Origin: Citrobacter amalonaticus
Lineage (GTDB): Bacteria; Pseudomonadota; Gammaproteobacteria; Enterobacterales; Enterobacteriaceae
NCBI GenBank assembly: GCA_028994555.1
Contig: JARDVN010000001.1
Span: 2,542,001-2,606,000 of the forward strand
Length of the DNA: 64,000 nucleotides
Reading direction: 5' to 3'
Shown: one piece after another, positions 44,602 to 56,414 of the stretch
How positions within the stretch are numbered: position 1 is the stretch's first letter
Layout of the letters: every line of letters starts with the position of its first letter
Notes under the pieces: model-generated
Databases searched by the model: none
Seen by the model: only the letters and a program-made list of their open reading frames with translations
What the model was told of the DNA's origin: nothing
Program-made: the position numbers and the translations under genes

Positions 44602-45393
44602 ATGCCTGAAGGCCCGGAGATTCGCCGCGCGGCGGATACCCTGGAGGCGGCGATTAAAGGCAAACCGTTGACGAATGTCTGGTTTGCTTTTGATCGGTTA
44701 AAACCGTTTGAATCGCAACTGACTGGACAGACCGTTACGGAGATGGAGACACGGGGCAAAGCGTTGCTCACGCATTTTTCCGACGGTCTGACGCTCTACA
44801 GCCATAACCAGCTGTATGGCGTCTGGCGCGTGGTGGAGCGCGGCGAAACGCCACACACGACCCGCGTTTTACGCGTTAAGTTACAGACCGTCGATAAAAC
44901 CATTCTGCTTTACAGCGCGTCTGACATTGAAATGTTAACGCCGGAACAGCTCGCCACCCATCCCTTCCTGCAACGGGTGGGACCGGACGTGTTGGACCCG
45001 CGTCTGACGCCGGAAGCGGTTCGGCTCCGGTTACTCTCGCCGCGTTTTCGCAACCGCCAGTTTTCCGGTTTGCTGCTGGATCAGGCTTTTCTCGCCGGAC
45101 TCGGAAATTATCTGCGGGTGGAAATTCTCTGGCAGGTGGGGATAACCGGTCAGCATAAAGCGCGCGATCTCAGCGAGACGCAACTGGCGGCGTTATCCCA
45201 TGCGCTGCTGGATATTCCGCGCTTGTCCTACACTACGCGTGGGCAGGTCGATGAAAATAAACACCATGGCGCGCTGTTTCGCTTTAAGGTTTTCCACCGC
45301 GATGGCCAGCCATGCGAACGCTGCGGCGGGATCATCGAGAAAACTACGCTCTCCTCACGCCCGTTCTATTGGTGTCCGCATTGCCAGCATTAA
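44602..45393 (+). CDS. nei: Endonuclease VIII
   Basis: DNA glycosylase/AP lyase for oxidised pyrimidines. It is intact at 263 residues. Catalytic Pro2 and Glu3 are in MPEGPEIRR, the helix-two-turn-helix region has [12 protein letters not shown], and the C-terminal zinc finger has CERCGG...CPHCQH. Its stop overlaps the convergent abrB stop by 4 nt. Confidence 0.97.
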   Translation: MPEGPEIRRAADTLEAAIKGKPLTNVWFAFDRLKPFESQLTGQTVTEMETRGKALLTHFSDGLTLYSHNQLYGVWRVVERGETPHTTRVLRVKLQTVDKTILLYSASDIEMLTPEQLATHPFLQRVGPDVLDPRLTPEAVRLRLLSPRFRNRQFSGLLLDQAFLAGLGNYLRVEILWQVGITGQHKARDLSETQLAALSHALLDIPRLSYTTRGQVDENKHHGALFRFKVFHRDGQPCERCGGIIEKTTLSSRPFYWCPHCQH

Positions 45394-46437
45394 TGGGCCT
45401 GTCGCGGCGCTTTGGCTGAAATAAAACGGGCGATGGCCGGGCCGGTCAGCAAAATGCTGAACAGGCGCAGGGTTTGCATCGCCATGATAAGCGACATGTC
45501 GGCGTGACTGCCGGCGGCAATCACCGCAACCGTATCCAGCCCGCCAGGGCTGGTGGCAAGATAGGCGGTTAAAAAATCAATCTGCATATAGTGGGCGAGG
45601 CCCCAGGCCATGGCTGCGCAAATGGCGAGCAGGGCGAAGATGGAGAGCAGGATCTGGGGTAACGGTCGCAGGGCCATAAAGAAGACATGTTTGTCGAACC
45701 CTAAACCAATTTGCCAGCCAATAATCATATACGCTATCGCCAACAGCCATTCCGGCAGTTCAATCACCATCACGCCGCTTGCGTGCAGCACGGCGCCCAC
45801 CAGCATCGGCACGAGCATTGTGCCGGAGGGAATGCGCAGCACCCGTCCGACAACGCTGGCAACTGCCGCTAATAGCAGCGTAGTAAACAGATTGCCGCTC
45901 AGCGGCGGGAACCATTCAAACTGTTGGCTGACGGCTTCCGCGCTTTCGCCCATGATAAACCGCGTCACCAGTACCGCCGCGCCGGCAACAAACAGGACTC
46001 GCAGATACTGCATGAACGCAACCAGACGGATATCGGCACCGTAGTCTTGCGCCATCGCGACCATTGCTGCCGCACCGCCGGGGGGATGAGCCCCACGCGC
46101 CGGTATTACCCGGTAGCGAACTGTAGCGAACCAATAGCCAGCCAACGACCGTACTGGAGAGTAGCGTCACCAGCAGAACCGCCAGCACCACTACCCAGTT
46201 TGCTGCGAGGGTCGTTAGCAAAGACGCGGAAAGATTTTGCGCAATCATACAGCCAAGAATGGCCTGCGCGCCGAGGAACGTGCAGCGAGGAAGCTTCAGT
46301 GAGATACCGCGAAGACTAAACAGAATACCGGTGATCATCGGGCCAAGCAGCAACGCCGCCGGAAGATGAATGCAGAGAAAGAGCAGGGAAAGAAGGAGTG
46401 ACAGCAAAAACAACAAGCCCCACTGCAGAACTGGCAT
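45390..46437 (-). CDS. abrB: AbrB-family membrane protein (one apparent frameshift)
   Basis: Polytopic inner-membrane protein of the AbrB/ammonia-monooxygenase-like family; function unclear (described as a regulator of aidB in E. coli). The start at 46437 gives [20 protein letters not shown]. The duplicated hallmark [13 protein letters not shown] and [13 protein letters not shown] motifs are present. The frame breaks at the G run 46080-46085; removing one G restores GAWGSSPGGAAAM and 348 residues. Confidence 0.9.
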
Positions 46438-46528
46438 CCTGTGCTCCCGGAAGAAAGTGAACAAACTCTCCGTAAATCATAGAGAAGGAGGGAGAAGATT
46501 AATATAGCGAGGGTCAAGAAAAGAGGGG

Positions 46529-46620
46529 GAAAATGCCGGATGGCGCGAATACTTATCCGGCCTACGAATCGACAACCGTAGGCCGGACAGGACGCGGTAG
46601 CGTCGCCATCCGGCAGTCTG
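46529..46620. repeat. Pair of REP elements (BIME) between gltA and abrB
   Basis: Two REP units in opposite orientation (GCCGGATGGCGCG...TATCCGGCCTAC and GTAGGCCGGACAGGACGCGG...GCCATCCGGC) lie between the gltA stop and the upstream end of abrB. Confidence 0.85.
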
Positions 46621-46624
46621 ACGA

Positions 46625-47908
46625 TTAATGCTTAAGGTCAGATTTAAAATCGCGTTTTTCATAGCCGGTGTACAGCTGACGCGGACGGGCGATTTTCATG
46701 CCATCGGTATGCATTTCGTTCCAGTGCGCAATCCAGCCAACGGTACGCGCCATCGCGAAGATCACGGTGAACATTGAGGACGGGATCCCCATCGCTTTCA
46801 GGATGATACCGGAGTAGAAGTCGACGTTCGGGTAGAGTTTTTTCTCAATGAAGTACGGGTCGTTCAGTGCGATGTGCTCCAGCTCCATCGCCACTTCCAG
46901 CAGGTCATCTTTCGTACCCAGCTCTTTCAGTACTTCATGACAGGTCTCACGCATGACAGTGGCGCGCGGATCGTAGTTTTTGTAAACACGGTGACCGAAG
47001 CCCATCAGGCGGAAAGAGTCATTTTTGTCTTTCGCACGACGAACAAATTCTGGAATGTGTTTAACAGAACTGATCTCTTCCAGCATTTTCAGTGCGGCTT
47101 CGTTCGCCCCGCCGTGCGCCGGTCCCCACAGGGAGGCAATACCGGCAGCGATACAGGCAAACGGGTTCGCGCCAGACGAGCCAGCGGTACGTACGGTCGA
47201 GGTAGACGCGTTCTGTTCGTGATCGGCGTGCAGGATCAGAATACGGTCCATCGCGCGTTCGAGAACCGGGTTTACTTCATAGGTTTCGCACGGCGTGGAG
47301 AACATCATGTTCAGGAAGTTACCGGCGTAGGAGAGGTCGTTACGCGGATAAACAAACGGCTGGCCGATTGAGTATTTGTAACACATCGCGGCCATCGTCG
47401 GCATCTTGGATAGCAGGCGGAAGGCGGCGATTTCACGATGGCGCGGATTATTAACATCCAGAGAATCATGATAGAACGCAGCGAGCGCACCGGTGATCCC
47501 GCACATTACGGCCATCGGATGGGAGTCGCGACGGAAAGCGTGGAACAAACGGGTGATTTGCTCATGGATCATCGTATGGCGGGTAACGGTGGTTCTGAAC
47601 TCGTCGTACTCTGCCTGAGTCGGCTTTTCGCCGTACAGCAGGATGTAGCAGACTTCCAGATAGTTAGACTCGGTAGCTAACTGATCGATCGGGAAGCCGC
47701 GATGCAACAAAATACCTTCGTCGCCATCGATGAAGGTAATTTTTGATTCGCAGGATGCAGTAGAGGTGAAACCAGGGTCAAAAGTGAACATCCCCTTTGA
47801 ACCCAGGCTACGAATATCAATAACGTCTTGACCTAGCGTGCCCTTCAGCACATCCAGTTCAATAGCAGTATCACCATTTAGGGTGATTTTTGCCTTTGTA
47901 TCAGCCAT
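46625..47908 (-). CDS. gltA: Citrate synthase (type II)
   Basis: Condenses oxaloacetate and acetyl-CoA, the entry of the TCA cycle. It is intact at 427 residues, the E. coli length. Active-site His and Asp are in the [12 protein letters not shown] and [12 protein letters not shown] segments, and the N-terminal domain has the NADH-sensitive hexameric-type sequence. It is divergent from sdhCDAB-sucABCD. Confidence 0.98.
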   Translation of the reverse strand: MADTKAKITLNGDTAIELDVLKGTLGQDVIDIRSLGSKGMFTFDPGFTSTASCESKITFIDGDEGILLHRGFPIDQLATESNYLEVCYILLYGEKPTQAEYDEFRTTVTRHTMIHEQITRLFHAFRRDSHPMAVMCGITGALAAFYHDSLDVNNPRHREIAAFRLLSKMPTMAAMCYKYSIGQPFVYPRNDLSYAGNFLNMMFSTPCETYEVNPVLERAMDRILILHADHEQNASTSTVRTAGSSGANPFACIAAGIASLWGPAHGGANEAALKMLEEISSVKHIPEFVRRAKDKNDSFRLMGFGHRVYKNYDPRATVMRETCHEVLKELGTKDDLLEVAMELEHIALNDPYFIEKKLYPNVDFYSGIILKAMGIPSSMFTVIFAMARTVGWIAHWNEMHTDGMKIARPRQLYTGYEKRDFKSDLKH

Positions 47909-48617
47909 TTACGGTCTCCTTAGCGCCTTATTGCTTAAGACTACTTAAGTGAGATTTGCCATCGATACATCAATCAACCGTTACCAGTTTGTTATTCGGC
48001 TCGCCGCTCTGTGAAGAGGAGAAACCAGGGTACAGAGCAATGGGCGCTTGCAGGTAAATCAGTTAACTCATGGTGAATTAGCAACAAATCAACAACTTAG
48101 CAATCCGAATTATTCAACCTGTCTATCACTATTAACTGTACTGAAGGGATCGGTCAATATCTTCCTACTGTTACATAACTTATTTGCAGGTTAAAGAGTG
48201 ACCCCATAACTTTTACGCATTATATGCCTTTTCTGGTGTTGTTTGTAACAACTTTGTTTAATGATTGTCAAATCAGATGATTAAAAATTAAATAAATGTT
48301 GTTATCGTGACCCGTGTCACTGTTCGGGATAAAACCCGACAAACTATATGTAGGTTAATTGTAATGATTTTGTGAACGTCCTATACTGCCGCCAGGTCTC
48401 CGGAAACCCCTGCAATCCCGAGCCACCCAGCGTTGTAACGTGTCGTTTTAGCATCTGGAAGCAGTGTTTTACATGACGCGCAGTTATAGAAAGGACGCTG
48501 TCTGACCCGCACGCAGACCGGAGGAAGGAAATCCCGTCGTCTTTCAGGCTACAGGTGGATGTGCCTCTGTACCCGAAGTCTAAAGGGAATAATAAGAACA
48601 GCATGTGGGCGTTATTC
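47909..48617. promoter_or_regulatory. Divergent gltA/sdhC control region
   Basis: A 709-nt AT-rich gap holds both promoters. For sdh: a CRP site at 48306-48321 (CGTGA-N6-TCACT), -35 TTGTAA at 48359-48364 and -10 TATACT at 48382-48387 with 17-nt spacing. The sdhC leader of about 220 nt closely follows that of E. coli, where RyhB and Spot 42 pair near the start codon and ArcA/Fur/CRP act on transcription. I see no small ORF of note. Confidence 0.75.
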
Positions 48618-49008
48618 ATGATAAGAAATGTGAAAAAACAAAGACCTGTCAATCTGGATCTGCAAACGATCCGGTTCCCAATCACGGCGATAGCGTCCAT
48701 TCTCCATCGCGTTTCCGGAGTGATCACCTTTGTGGCGGTCGGGATCCTGTTGTGGTTACTGGGCACCAGCCTCTCTTCCCCTGAAGGATTCCAGCAGGCA
48801 TCCGCCATCATGGGTAGCTTTTTTTGTTAAATTTATTATGTGGGGCATCCTCACCGCGCTGGCGTATCACGTCGTGGTCGGTGTTCGTCACATGATGATG
48901 GATTTTGGTTATCTGGAAGAAACATTCGAAGCGGGTCAACGCTCGGCCAAAATCTCATTTGTAATCACTGTCGTGCTTTCAATTCTCGCAGGAGTCCTCG
49001 TATGGTAA
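48618..49008 (+). CDS. sdhC: Succinate dehydrogenase cytochrome b556 subunit (one apparent frameshift)
   Basis: Membrane anchor of complex II, with three helices. ATG 48618 gives [20 protein letters not shown]. The haem-ligand histidine is in [15 protein letters not shown]. The frame breaks at the T run 48819-48825. Removing one T restores [14 protein letters not shown] and 129 residues, the E. coli length. It overlaps sdhD by 7 nt. Confidence 0.96.
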
Positions 49009-49349
49009 GCAACGCCTCCGCATTAGGACGCAATGGCGTACATGACTTCATCCTCGTCCGTGCTACCGCTATCGTTCTGACCTTATACATCATTTATATG
49101 GTGGGTTTCTTCGCCACAAGCGGCGACCTGACCTGGGAAGTCTGGACCGGTTTCTTCTCATCGGCTTTCACCAAAGTGTTCACCCTGCTGGCTCTTTTCT
49201 CCATCTTGATTCATGCCTGGATTGGCATGTGGCAGGTGTTGACCGACTACGTTAAACCGCTGGCAATTCGCCTGCCGCTGCAACTGGCTATCGTGGTTGC
49301 ACTGGTGGTTTACGTGATTTATGGATTTGTTGTGGTGTGGGGTGTGTAA
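49002..49349 (+). CDS. sdhD: Succinate dehydrogenase membrane anchor SdhD
   Basis: Second membrane anchor of complex II. ATG 49002 gives [20 protein letters not shown]. It is intact at 115 residues with three helices; the ubiquinone-site Tyr lies in [10 protein letters not shown]. It overlaps sdhA by one base (TAATG). Confidence 0.97.
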   Translation: MVSNASALGRNGVHDFILVRATAIVLTLYIIYMVGFFATSGDLTWEVWTGFFSSAFTKVFTLLALFSILIHAWIGMWQVLTDYVKPLAIRLPLQLAIVVALVVYVIYGFVVVWGV

Positions 49350-51116
49350 TGAAACTGCCAGTCAGAGAATTTGATGCTGTAGTCATTGGTGCAGGCGGCG
49401 CAGGTATGCGTGCGGCGCTGCAAATTTCCCAGAGCGGCCAGACCTGTGCGCTGCTGTCCAAAGTGTTTCCAACCCGTTCCCATACCGTTTCTGCGCAGGG
49501 TGGTATCACCGTTGCGCTCGGTAATACCCATGAAGATAATTGGGAATGGCACATGTACGACACCGTGAAAGGGTCGGACTACATTGGTGACCAGGACGCT
49601 ATCGAATATATGTGTAAAACCGGTCCGGAAGCGATTCTGGAACTGGAGCATATGGGTTTACCGTTCTCCCGTCTTGACGACGGTCGTATCTATCAGCGTC
49701 CGTTTGGCGGCCAGTCGAAAAACTTCGGCGGCGAGCAGGCGGCACGTACCGCGGCGGCGGCTGACCGTACCGGTCACGCGCTGCTGCATACCCTGTATCA
49801 GCAGAACCTGAAAAACCACACCACCATTTTCTCCGAGTGGTATGCGCTGGATCTGGTGAAAAACGCCGATGGCGCAGTGGTCGGTTGTACCGCACTGTGC
49901 ATTGAAACCGGTGAAGTGGTCTACTTTAAAGCCCGCGCCACCGTACTGGCAACCGGCGGCGCAGGCCGCATTTATCAGTCCACCACTAACGCGCATATCA
50001 ATACCGGCGACGGCGTGGGGGATGGCAATCCGTGCCGGTGTTCCGGTTCAGGATATGGAAATGTGGCAGTTCCACCCAACCGGTATTGCCGGCGCGGGCG
50101 TGCTGGTCACAGAAGGCTGTCGTGGTGAAGGTGGTTATCTGCTGAACAAACACGGCGAGCGCTTTATGGAGCGTTATGCCCCGAATGCAAAAGACCTGGC
50201 GGGTCGTGACGTGGTGGCGCGTTCCATCATGATCGAAATCCGTGAAGGTCGCGGCTGCGATGGCCCATGGGGTCCGCATGCCAAACTGAAGCTTGACCAT
50301 CTGGGTAAAGATGTTCTCGAATCCCGTCTGCCGGGTATTCTGGAACTGTCCCGTACCTTTGCACACGTTGACCCGGTGAAAGAGCCGATTCCGGTTATCC
50401 CAACCTGTCACTACATGATGGGCGGTATTCCGACCAAAGTGACCGGTCAGGCACTGACGGTGAACGAGCAGGGTGAAGACGTGGTGATTCCGGGGCTGTT
50501 TGCGGTCGGTGAAATCGCCTGCGTATCGGTACACGGCGCTAACCGTCTGGGCGGTAACTCGCTGCTGGATCTGGTGGTGTTCGGTCGTGCGGCCGGTCTG
50601 CATCTGCAGGAATCGATCGCCGAGCAGGGCGATCTGCGTGATGCCACAGAAGACGAAATCGATGCGTCCCTGGCGCGTCTGAACCGCTGGAACAATAACC
50701 GTGATGGTGAAGATCCGGTCGTGATTCGCAAAGCGCTGCAGGAATGTATGCAGCATAACTTCTCGGTCTTCCGTGAAGGCGATGCGATGGCGAAAGGGCT
50801 TGAAGAGCTGAAAGCCATCCGCGAGCGTTTGAAAAATGCCCGTCTGGACGACACTTCCAGCGAATTCAACACCCAGCGCGTAGAGTGCCTGGAGCTGGAT
50901 AACCTGATGGAAACTGCCTATGCAACCGCAGTGTCCGCCAACTTCCGTACCGAGAGCCGTGGCGCGCATAGCCGCTTCGACTTCCCGGAGCGTGATGATG
51001 CAAACTGGCTGTGCCATTCCCTGTATCTGCCAGAGACGGAATCCATGACCCGACGTGAAGTCAACATGGAACCGAAACTGCGCCCGGCATTCCCGCCGAA
51101 GATTCGTACTTACTAA
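49349..51116 (+). CDS. sdhA: Succinate dehydrogenase flavoprotein subunit (one apparent frameshift)
   Basis: Oxidises succinate to fumarate, with FAD bound covalently to the His in [13 protein letters not shown] 49349 gives [20 protein letters not shown]. Active-site segments [19 protein letters not shown] and [11 protein letters not shown] are present. The frame breaks at the G run 50018-50022; removing one G restores [20 protein letters not shown] and 588 residues, the E. coli length. Confidence 0.97.
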
Positions 51117-51131
51117 TGCGGAGACAGGACA

Positions 51132-51848
51132 ATGAAACTCGAGTTTTCAATTTATCGCTATAACCCGGATGTTGACGACGCTCCGCGCATGCAGGATTAC
51201 ACCCTGGAAGGCGAAGAAGGGCGTGACATGATGCTGCTGGACGCGTTAATGCAGCTTAAAGAGAAAGACCCCAGCCTCTCTTTCCGTCGCTCGTGTCGTG
51301 AAGGCGTGTGCGGGTCAGATGGCCTGAACATGAACGGCAAAAACGGGCTGGCGTGTATCACTCCTATTTCTGCGCTGAATCAACCGGGCAAGAAAATTGT
51401 TATCCGTCCGCTGCCAGGTTTGCCGGTAATCCGCGATTTGGTGGTAGACATGGGGCAATTCTACGCACAATATGAGAAGATTAAGCCTTACTTATTGAAT
51501 AATGGGCAAAATCCTCCGGCTCGCGAACATTTACAAATGCCGGAGCAGCGGGAAAAACTCGATGGGCTGTATGAATGTATTCTCTGCGCATGCTGCTCAA
51601 CGTCTTGCCCGTCCTTCTGGTGGAACCCGGACAAGTTTATCGGTCCGGCGGGTCTGTTGGCGGCGTATCGTTTCCTGATTGACAGCCGCGATACTGAAAC
51701 CGACAGCCGTCTGGAAGGGATGAGCGATGCATTCAGCGTATTCCGCTGTCACAGCATCATGAACTGCGTCAGTGTATGTCCTAAAGGGCTGAACCCGACG
51801 CGCGCCATCGGCCATATTAAGTCGATGTTGTTGCAACGCAGTGCGTAA
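51132..51848 (+). CDS. sdhB: Succinate dehydrogenase iron-sulfur subunit
   Basis: Carries the 2Fe-2S (SCREGVCGSDG), 4Fe-4S (CILCACCSTSCPS) and 3Fe-4S (CHSIMNCVSVCPKG) clusters linking FAD to quinone. It is intact at 238 residues, the E. coli length. Confidence 0.98.
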   Translation: MKLEFSIYRYNPDVDDAPRMQDYTLEGEEGRDMMLLDALMQLKEKDPSLSFRRSCREGVCGSDGLNMNGKNGLACITPISALNQPGKKIVIRPLPGLPVIRDLVVDMGQFYAQYEKIKPYLLNNGQNPPAREHLQMPEQREKLDGLYECILCACCSTSCPSFWWNPDKFIGPAGLLAAYRFLIDSRDTETDSRLEGMSDAFSVFRCHSIMNCVSVCPKGLNPTRAIGHIKSMLLQRSA

Positions 51849-51875
51849 GTAGACATTGCCCGCGGTGGCAATCCT

Positions 51876-51950
51876 GTAGGCCGGATAAGACGTTTACGTC
51901 GCCGTCCGGCACATGTTGCCTGATGGCGCTTCGCTTATCAGGCCTACGGG
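51876..51950. repeat. REP elements between sdhB and sucA
   Basis: Two REP units (TAGGCCGGATAAGACG...CGTCCGGCA and GCCTGATGGCGCTTCGCTTATCAGGCCTAC) in tandem after the sdhB stop, inside the TCA super-operon transcript. Confidence 0.85.
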
Positions 51951-51982
51951 GTCGCCATCAGGCAAATCAGTGCAGGAAACCT

Positions 51983-52145
51983 CTAAAAACTGCCACATTG
52001 ATAGCAATAATCGAGATGTTCAGCGCGAGACAAGGCGCGAGCGGAACGAATCACCGGGAGCATAGTTCACTATGTGACCGGGGTGAGAGACGGGTGCAAC
52101 GCAGTCGCAGCCTGAACAACGACGATTATTAGACAGTTTTTAAAG
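51983..52145. repeat. ERIC-like (IRU) inverted-repeat element between sdhB and sucA
   Basis: A segment of about 160 nt that is one long imperfect palindrome. The ends CTAAAAACTG and CAGTTTTTAAAG are inverted copies; next inside are AATAATCG...GTTCAG and its inverse; the centre (52051-52086) is a strong hairpin, TCACCGGGAGCATAGT/ACTATGTGACCGGGGTGA. Sequence such as GACAAGGCGCGAGCGGA and GACCGGGGTGAG resembles ERIC consensus. It sits inside the sdh-suc transcript. Confidence 0.75.
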
Positions 52146-52262
52146 GTTCCTTAGCGGACGCAGATCACACGACAGTCCGTAACAAGTGAACCCCGGCACG
52201 CACATCACTGTGCGTGGTAGTATCCACGGCGAAGTAAGCATACAAATGCTTAAGGGATCACG

Positions 52263-55064
52263 ATGCAGAACAGCGCTTTGAAAGCCTGGTTGGACTCTTC
52301 TTACCTCTCTGGCGCAAACCAGAGCTGGATAGAACAGCTCTATGAAGACTTCTTAACCGATCCTGACTCGGTAGACGCTAACTGGCGTTCGACGTTCCAG
52401 CAGTTACCTGGTACGGGAGTCAAACCGGATCAATTCCATTCAAAAACGCGTGATTATTTCCGTCGTCTGGCGAAGGATGCCTCGCGTTACTCTTCTTCGA
52501 TTTCCGACCCTGACACCAATGTGAAGCAGGTTAAAGTCCTGCAGCTCATCAACGCTTATCGCTTCCGTGGTCACCAGCATGCGAATCTCGATCCGCTGGG
52601 ACTGTGGCAGCAAGACACTGTTGCAGATCTGGATCCCTCCTTCCACGATCTGACAGAGGCCGACTTCCAGGAAAGCTTTAACGTAGGTTCTTTTGCCGGC
52701 GGCAAAGAGACGATGAAGCTGGGCGAGCTGATTTCCGCGCTCAAACAAACGTACTGCGGCCCGATTGGCGCTGAGTACATGCACATCACCAGCACCGAAG
52801 AGAAACGCTGGCTGCAACAGCGCATCGAATCCGGTCGCGCGGCATTCAGCAGCGAAGAGAAAAAACGCTTCCTGAGCGAACTCACCGCAGCAGAAGGTCT
52901 GGAGCGTTATCTGGGCGCCAAATTCCCTGGCGCGAAACGCTTCTCGCTGGAAGGCGGCGATGCGTTAATCCCGATGCTCAAAGAGATGATCCGTCACGCC
53001 GGCAACAGCGGCACCCGTGAAGTGGTGCTGGGTATGGCGCACCGTGGTCGTCTGAACGTCCTGGTCAACGTGCTGGGTAAAAAACCGCAGGATCTGTTCG
53101 ACGAATTTGCGGGCAAACATAAAGAACACCTCGGCACTGGCGATGTGAAGTACCACATGGGCTTCTCGTCCGATATCGAAACCGAAGGCGGTCTGGTTCA
53201 CCTGGCGCTGGCGTTTAACCCGTCGCACCTGGAAATCGTCAGCCCGGTGGTAATCGGTTCGGTGCGTGCGCGTCTGGATCGTCTGGATGAACCCAGCAGC
53301 AACAAAGTGCTGCCAATCACCATTCACGGCGACGCCGCGGTAACCGGGCAGGGCGTGGTTCAGGAAACCCTGAACATGTCGAAAGCGCGGGGTTACGAAG
53401 TGGGCGGTACCGTTCGCATCGTGATCAACAACCAGGTGGGCTTTACGACCTCTAACCCTCTGGATGCACGTTCCACCCCGTACTGCACCGATATCGGTAA
53501 AATGGTACAGGCACCGATTTTCCACGTGAATGCGGATGACCCGGAAGCGGTCGCTTTCGTCACTCGTCTGGCGCTGGATTTCCGCAATACCTTCAAACGC
53601 GATGTCTTCATCGACCTGGTGTGCTATCGCCGTCACGGCCACAACGAAGCCGACGAGCCGAGCGCAACCCAGCCGCTGATGTATCAGAAAATCAAAAAGC
53701 ATCCGACCCCGCGTAAAATCTATGCTGATAAGCTGGAAGCGGATAAAGTCGCGACGCTGGAAGATGCCACCGAAATGGTCAACCTGTATCGCGACGCGCT
53801 GGACGCGGGCGAATGCGTGGTGAAAGAGTGGCGTCCAATGAACATGCACTCCTTTACCTGGTCGCCGTACCTCAACCACGAGTGGGATGAAGCGTATCCG
53901 AACAAGGTTGAAATGAAGCGCCTTCAGGAACTGGCGAAACGCATCAGTACGGTGCCTGAAACCGTTGAGATGCAGTCTCGTGTGGCCAAAATTTACGGCG
54001 ACCGCCAACTGATGGCGAACGGGGAAAAACCGTTCGACTGGGGCGGAGCAGAAACGCTGGCTTACGCTACGCTGGTTGACGAAGGGATCCCGATTCGCCT
54101 GTCCGGTGAAGACTCCGGTCGCGGCACCTTCTTCCACCGCCACGCGGTGATCCACAACCAGACCAACGGGTCGACCTGGACACCACTGCAGCATGTCCAC
54201 AACGGGCAGGGCTCCTTCCGCGTCTGGGACTCCGTGTTGTCTGAAGAAGCGGTACTGGCTTTCGAATATGGCTATGCCACAGCGGAACCGCGCACCCTGA
54301 CCATCTGGGAAGCGCAGTTCGGTGATTTCGCCAACGGCGCGCAGGTGGTTATCGACCAGTTCATCTCCTCTGGCGAGCAGAAATGGGGCCGGATGTGTGG
54401 CCTGGTGATGCTGCTGCCGCACGGTTACGAAGGACAGGGTCCGGAGCACTCCTCCGCGCGTCTGGAACGTTATCTGCAACTTTGCGCCGAGCAGAACATG
54501 CAGGTGTGCGTACCGTCTACCCCGGCTCAGGTGTATCACATGCTGCGTCGTCAGGCGCTGCGCGGGATGCGTCGTCCACTGGTGGTGATGTCGCCGAAAT
54601 CGCTGCTGCGTCATCCGCTGGCCATCTCCAGCCTGGACGAACTGGCTAACGGTACCTTCCTGCCGGCCATCGGTGAAGTGGATGACCTCGATCCGAAAGG
54701 CGTGAAGCGCGTGGTGATGTGTTCTGGTAAGGTTTATTACGATCTGCTGGAACAGCGTCGCAAGAACAATCAGAAAGATGTCGCCATCGTGCGCATCGAA
54801 CAGCTTTATCCGTTCCCGCATCAGGCGATGCAGGACGTATTGAAACAGTACGCTCACGTACATGATTTTGTCTGGTGCCAGGAAGAGCCGCTCAACCAGG
54901 GCGCATGGTACTGCAGCCAACATCATTTCCGTGAAGTGATTCCATTTGGGTCCGCTCTGCGTTATGCAGGTCGCCCGGCCTCCGCCTCTCCGGCGGTAGG
55001 GTATATGTCCGTTCACCAGAAACAGCAACAAGATCTGGTCAATGACGCGCTGAACGTCGATTAA
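52263..55064 (+). CDS. sucA: 2-oxoglutarate dehydrogenase E1 component
   Basis: Thiamine-diphosphate decarboxylase of the 2-oxoglutarate dehydrogenase complex. It is intact at 933 residues, the E. coli length. The thiamine site includes [14 protein letters not shown] and NNQVGFTT, and the active-site HRGRLN and HGHNEAD segments are present. It lies 14 nt before sucB. Confidence 0.98.
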   Translation: MQNSALKAWLDSSYLSGANQSWIEQLYEDFLTDPDSVDANWRSTFQQLPGTGVKPDQFHSKTRDYFRRLAKDASRYSSSISDPDTNVKQVKVLQLINAYRFRGHQHANLDPLGLWQQDTVADLDPSFHDLTEADFQESFNVGSFAGGKETMKLGELISALKQTYCGPIGAEYMHITSTEEKRWLQQRIESGRAAFSSEEKKRFLSELTAAEGLERYLGAKFPGAKRFSLEGGDALIPMLKEMIRHAGNSGTREVVLGMAHRGRLNVLVNVLGKKPQDLFDEFAGKHKEHLGTGDVKYHMGFSSDIETEGGLVHLALAFNPSHLEIVSPVVIGSVRARLDRLDEPSSNKVLPITIHGDAAVTGQGVVQETLNMSKARGYEVGGTVRIVINNQVGFTTSNPLDARSTPYCTDIGKMVQAPIFHVNADDPEAVAFVTRLALDFRNTFKRDVFIDLVCYRRHGHNEADEPSATQPLMYQKIKKHPTPRKIYADKLEADKVATLEDATEMVNLYRDALDAGECVVKEWRPMNMHSFTWSPYLNHEWDEAYPNKVEMKRLQELAKRISTVPETVEMQSRVAKIYGDRQLMANGEKPFDWGGAETLAYATLVDEGIPIRLSGEDSGRGTFFHRHAVIHNQTNGSTWTPLQHVHNGQGSFRVWDSVLSEEAVLAFEYGYATAEPRTLTIWEAQFGDFANGAQVVIDQFISSGEQKWGRMCGLVMLLPHGYEGQGPEHSSARLERYLQLCAEQNMQVCVPSTPAQVYHMLRRQALRGMRRPLVVMSPKSLLRHPLAISSLDELANGTFLPAIGEVDDLDPKGVKRVVMCSGKVYYDLLEQRRKNNQKDVAIVRIEQLYPFPHQAMQDVLKQYAHVHDFVWCQEEPLNQGAWYCSQHHFREVIPFGSALRYAGRPASASPAVGYMSVHQKQQQDLVNDALNVD

Positions 55065-55078
55065 TTAAAGGATACATA

Positions 55079-56299
55079 ATGAGTAGCGTAGATATTCTTG
55101 TTCCCGACCTGCCTGAGTCCGTAGCGGACGCGACTGTAGCCACCTGGCACAAAAAACCGGGTGATGCGGTGGTTCGTGACGAAGTGCTGGTAGAAATCGA
55201 AACTGACAAAGTGGTACTGGAAGTACCGGCATCAGCGGACGGCATTCTGGATGCGGTTCTGGAAGACGAAGGCACCACCGTGACCTCGCGCCAGATCCTC
55301 GGTCGCCTGCGTGAAGGCAATAGCGCGGGTAAAGAAACCAGCGCTAAGTCTGAAGAAAAAGCGTCTACCCCGGCGCAGCGTCAGCAGGCTTCTCTGGAAG
55401 AGCAAAATAACGATGCGCTGAGCCCGGCGATCCGTCGTCTGTTGGCTGAGCACAACCTCGACGCCAGTGCGATCAAAGGCACCGGTGTGGGCGGTCGTAT
55501 CACCCGTGAAGATGTGGATAAGCATCTGGCTAAAGCCCCGGCGAAAGCCGAGGCCAAAGCACCGGCAGAAGCCCCTGCTGCACAGCCGGCCCTGGGTGCA
55601 CGTAGCGAAAAACGCGTACCGATGACCCGTCTGCGCAAACGCGTTGCCGAGCGTCTGCTGGAAGCGAAGAACTCCACCGCCATGCTGACGACCTTCAACG
55701 AAGTCAACATGAAACCGATCATGGATCTGCGTAAGCAGTACGGTGAAGCGTTTGAAAAACGCCACGGTATTCGTCTGGGCTTCATGTCCTTCTACGTGAA
55801 GGCGGTAGTAGAAGCGCTGAAACGCTATCCGGAAGTGAACGCCTCTATCGACGGCGACGACGTGGTGTATCACAACTACTTCGACGTGAGCATGGCGGTG
55901 TCCACGCCGCGCGGTCTGGTGACCCCGGTTCTGCGTGACGTTGATACGCTGGGTATGGCTGACATCGAGAAAAACATCAAGACGCTGGCTATTAAAGGTC
56001 GTGACGGCAAGCTGACGGTGGAAGATCTGACGGGCGGTAACTTCACCATCACCAACGGTGGTGTGTTCGGTTCCCTGATGTCCACGCCGATCATCAACCC
56101 GCCGCAGAGCGCGATCCTCGGCATGCACGCGATTAAAGATCGTCCGATGGCGGTAGATGGCAAGGTCGAAATCCTGCCGATGATGTATCTGGCGCTGTCC
56201 TACGATCACCGTCTGATCGATGGTCGCGAATCCGTGGGCTTCCTGGTGGCCATCAAAGAACTGCTGGAAGATCCGACTCGTCTGCTGTTGGACGTGTAG
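55079..56299 (+). CDS. sucB: 2-oxoglutarate dehydrogenase E2 (dihydrolipoyl succinyltransferase)
   Basis: E2 core. An N-terminal lipoyl domain (lipoyl-Lys in [11 protein letters not shown]), a peripheral-subunit binding domain ([16 protein letters not shown]), an Ala/Pro linker and the catalytic domain with [11 protein letters not shown] (catalytic His) follow in order. It is intact at 406 residues (405 in E. coli). Confidence 0.98.
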   Translation: MSSVDILVPDLPESVADATVATWHKKPGDAVVRDEVLVEIETDKVVLEVPASADGILDAVLEDEGTTVTSRQILGRLREGNSAGKETSAKSEEKASTPAQRQQASLEEQNNDALSPAIRRLLAEHNLDASAIKGTGVGGRITREDVDKHLAKAPAKAEAKAPAEAPAAQPALGARSEKRVPMTRLRKRVAERLLEAKNSTAMLTTFNEVNMKPIMDLRKQYGEAFEKRHGIRLGFMSFYVKAVVEALKRYPEVNASIDGDDVVYHNYFDVSMAVSTPRGLVTPVLRDVDTLGMADIEKNIKTLAIKGRDGKLTVEDLTGGNFTITNGGVFGSLMSTPIINPPQSAILGMHAIKDRPMAVDGKVEILPMMYLALSYDHRLIDGRESVGFLVAIKELLEDPTRLLLDV

Positions 56300-56321
56300 T
56301 AAACAAGAGTATCACCTGCCT

Positions 56322-56354
56322 CGTAGGCCGGATGAGCGTAGCGCCATCCGGCAC
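56322..56354. repeat. REP element between sucB and sucC
   Basis: One REP unit (GTAGGCCGGATGAGCGTAGC...GCCATCCGGCA) lies in the 115-nt sucB-sucC gap within the operon. Confidence 0.85.
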
Positions 56355-56414
56355 AAGCACCACGCCGGTCTACGGGTTTAAAGATAACGATTACCTGAAG
56401 GATGGACAGAACAC

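Noticed and set aside
49998..51017. Open frame of about 340 codons antisense to sdhA
   Set aside because: Shadow of a conserved gene; its start lies near the sdhA homopolymer break only by chance.
48618..51116. Programmed frameshifting in sdhC and sdhA
   Set aside because: E. coli and other enterobacteria read these genes in one frame, and the same run-plus-one pattern occurs in unrelated genes across the window.
52965..55031. Long open frame on the minus strand inside sucA (about 690 codons)
   Set aside because: It is a shadow of the intact, highly conserved sucA in a GC-rich, codon-biased region; its composition is rich in Arg/His/Val and matches no family I know.
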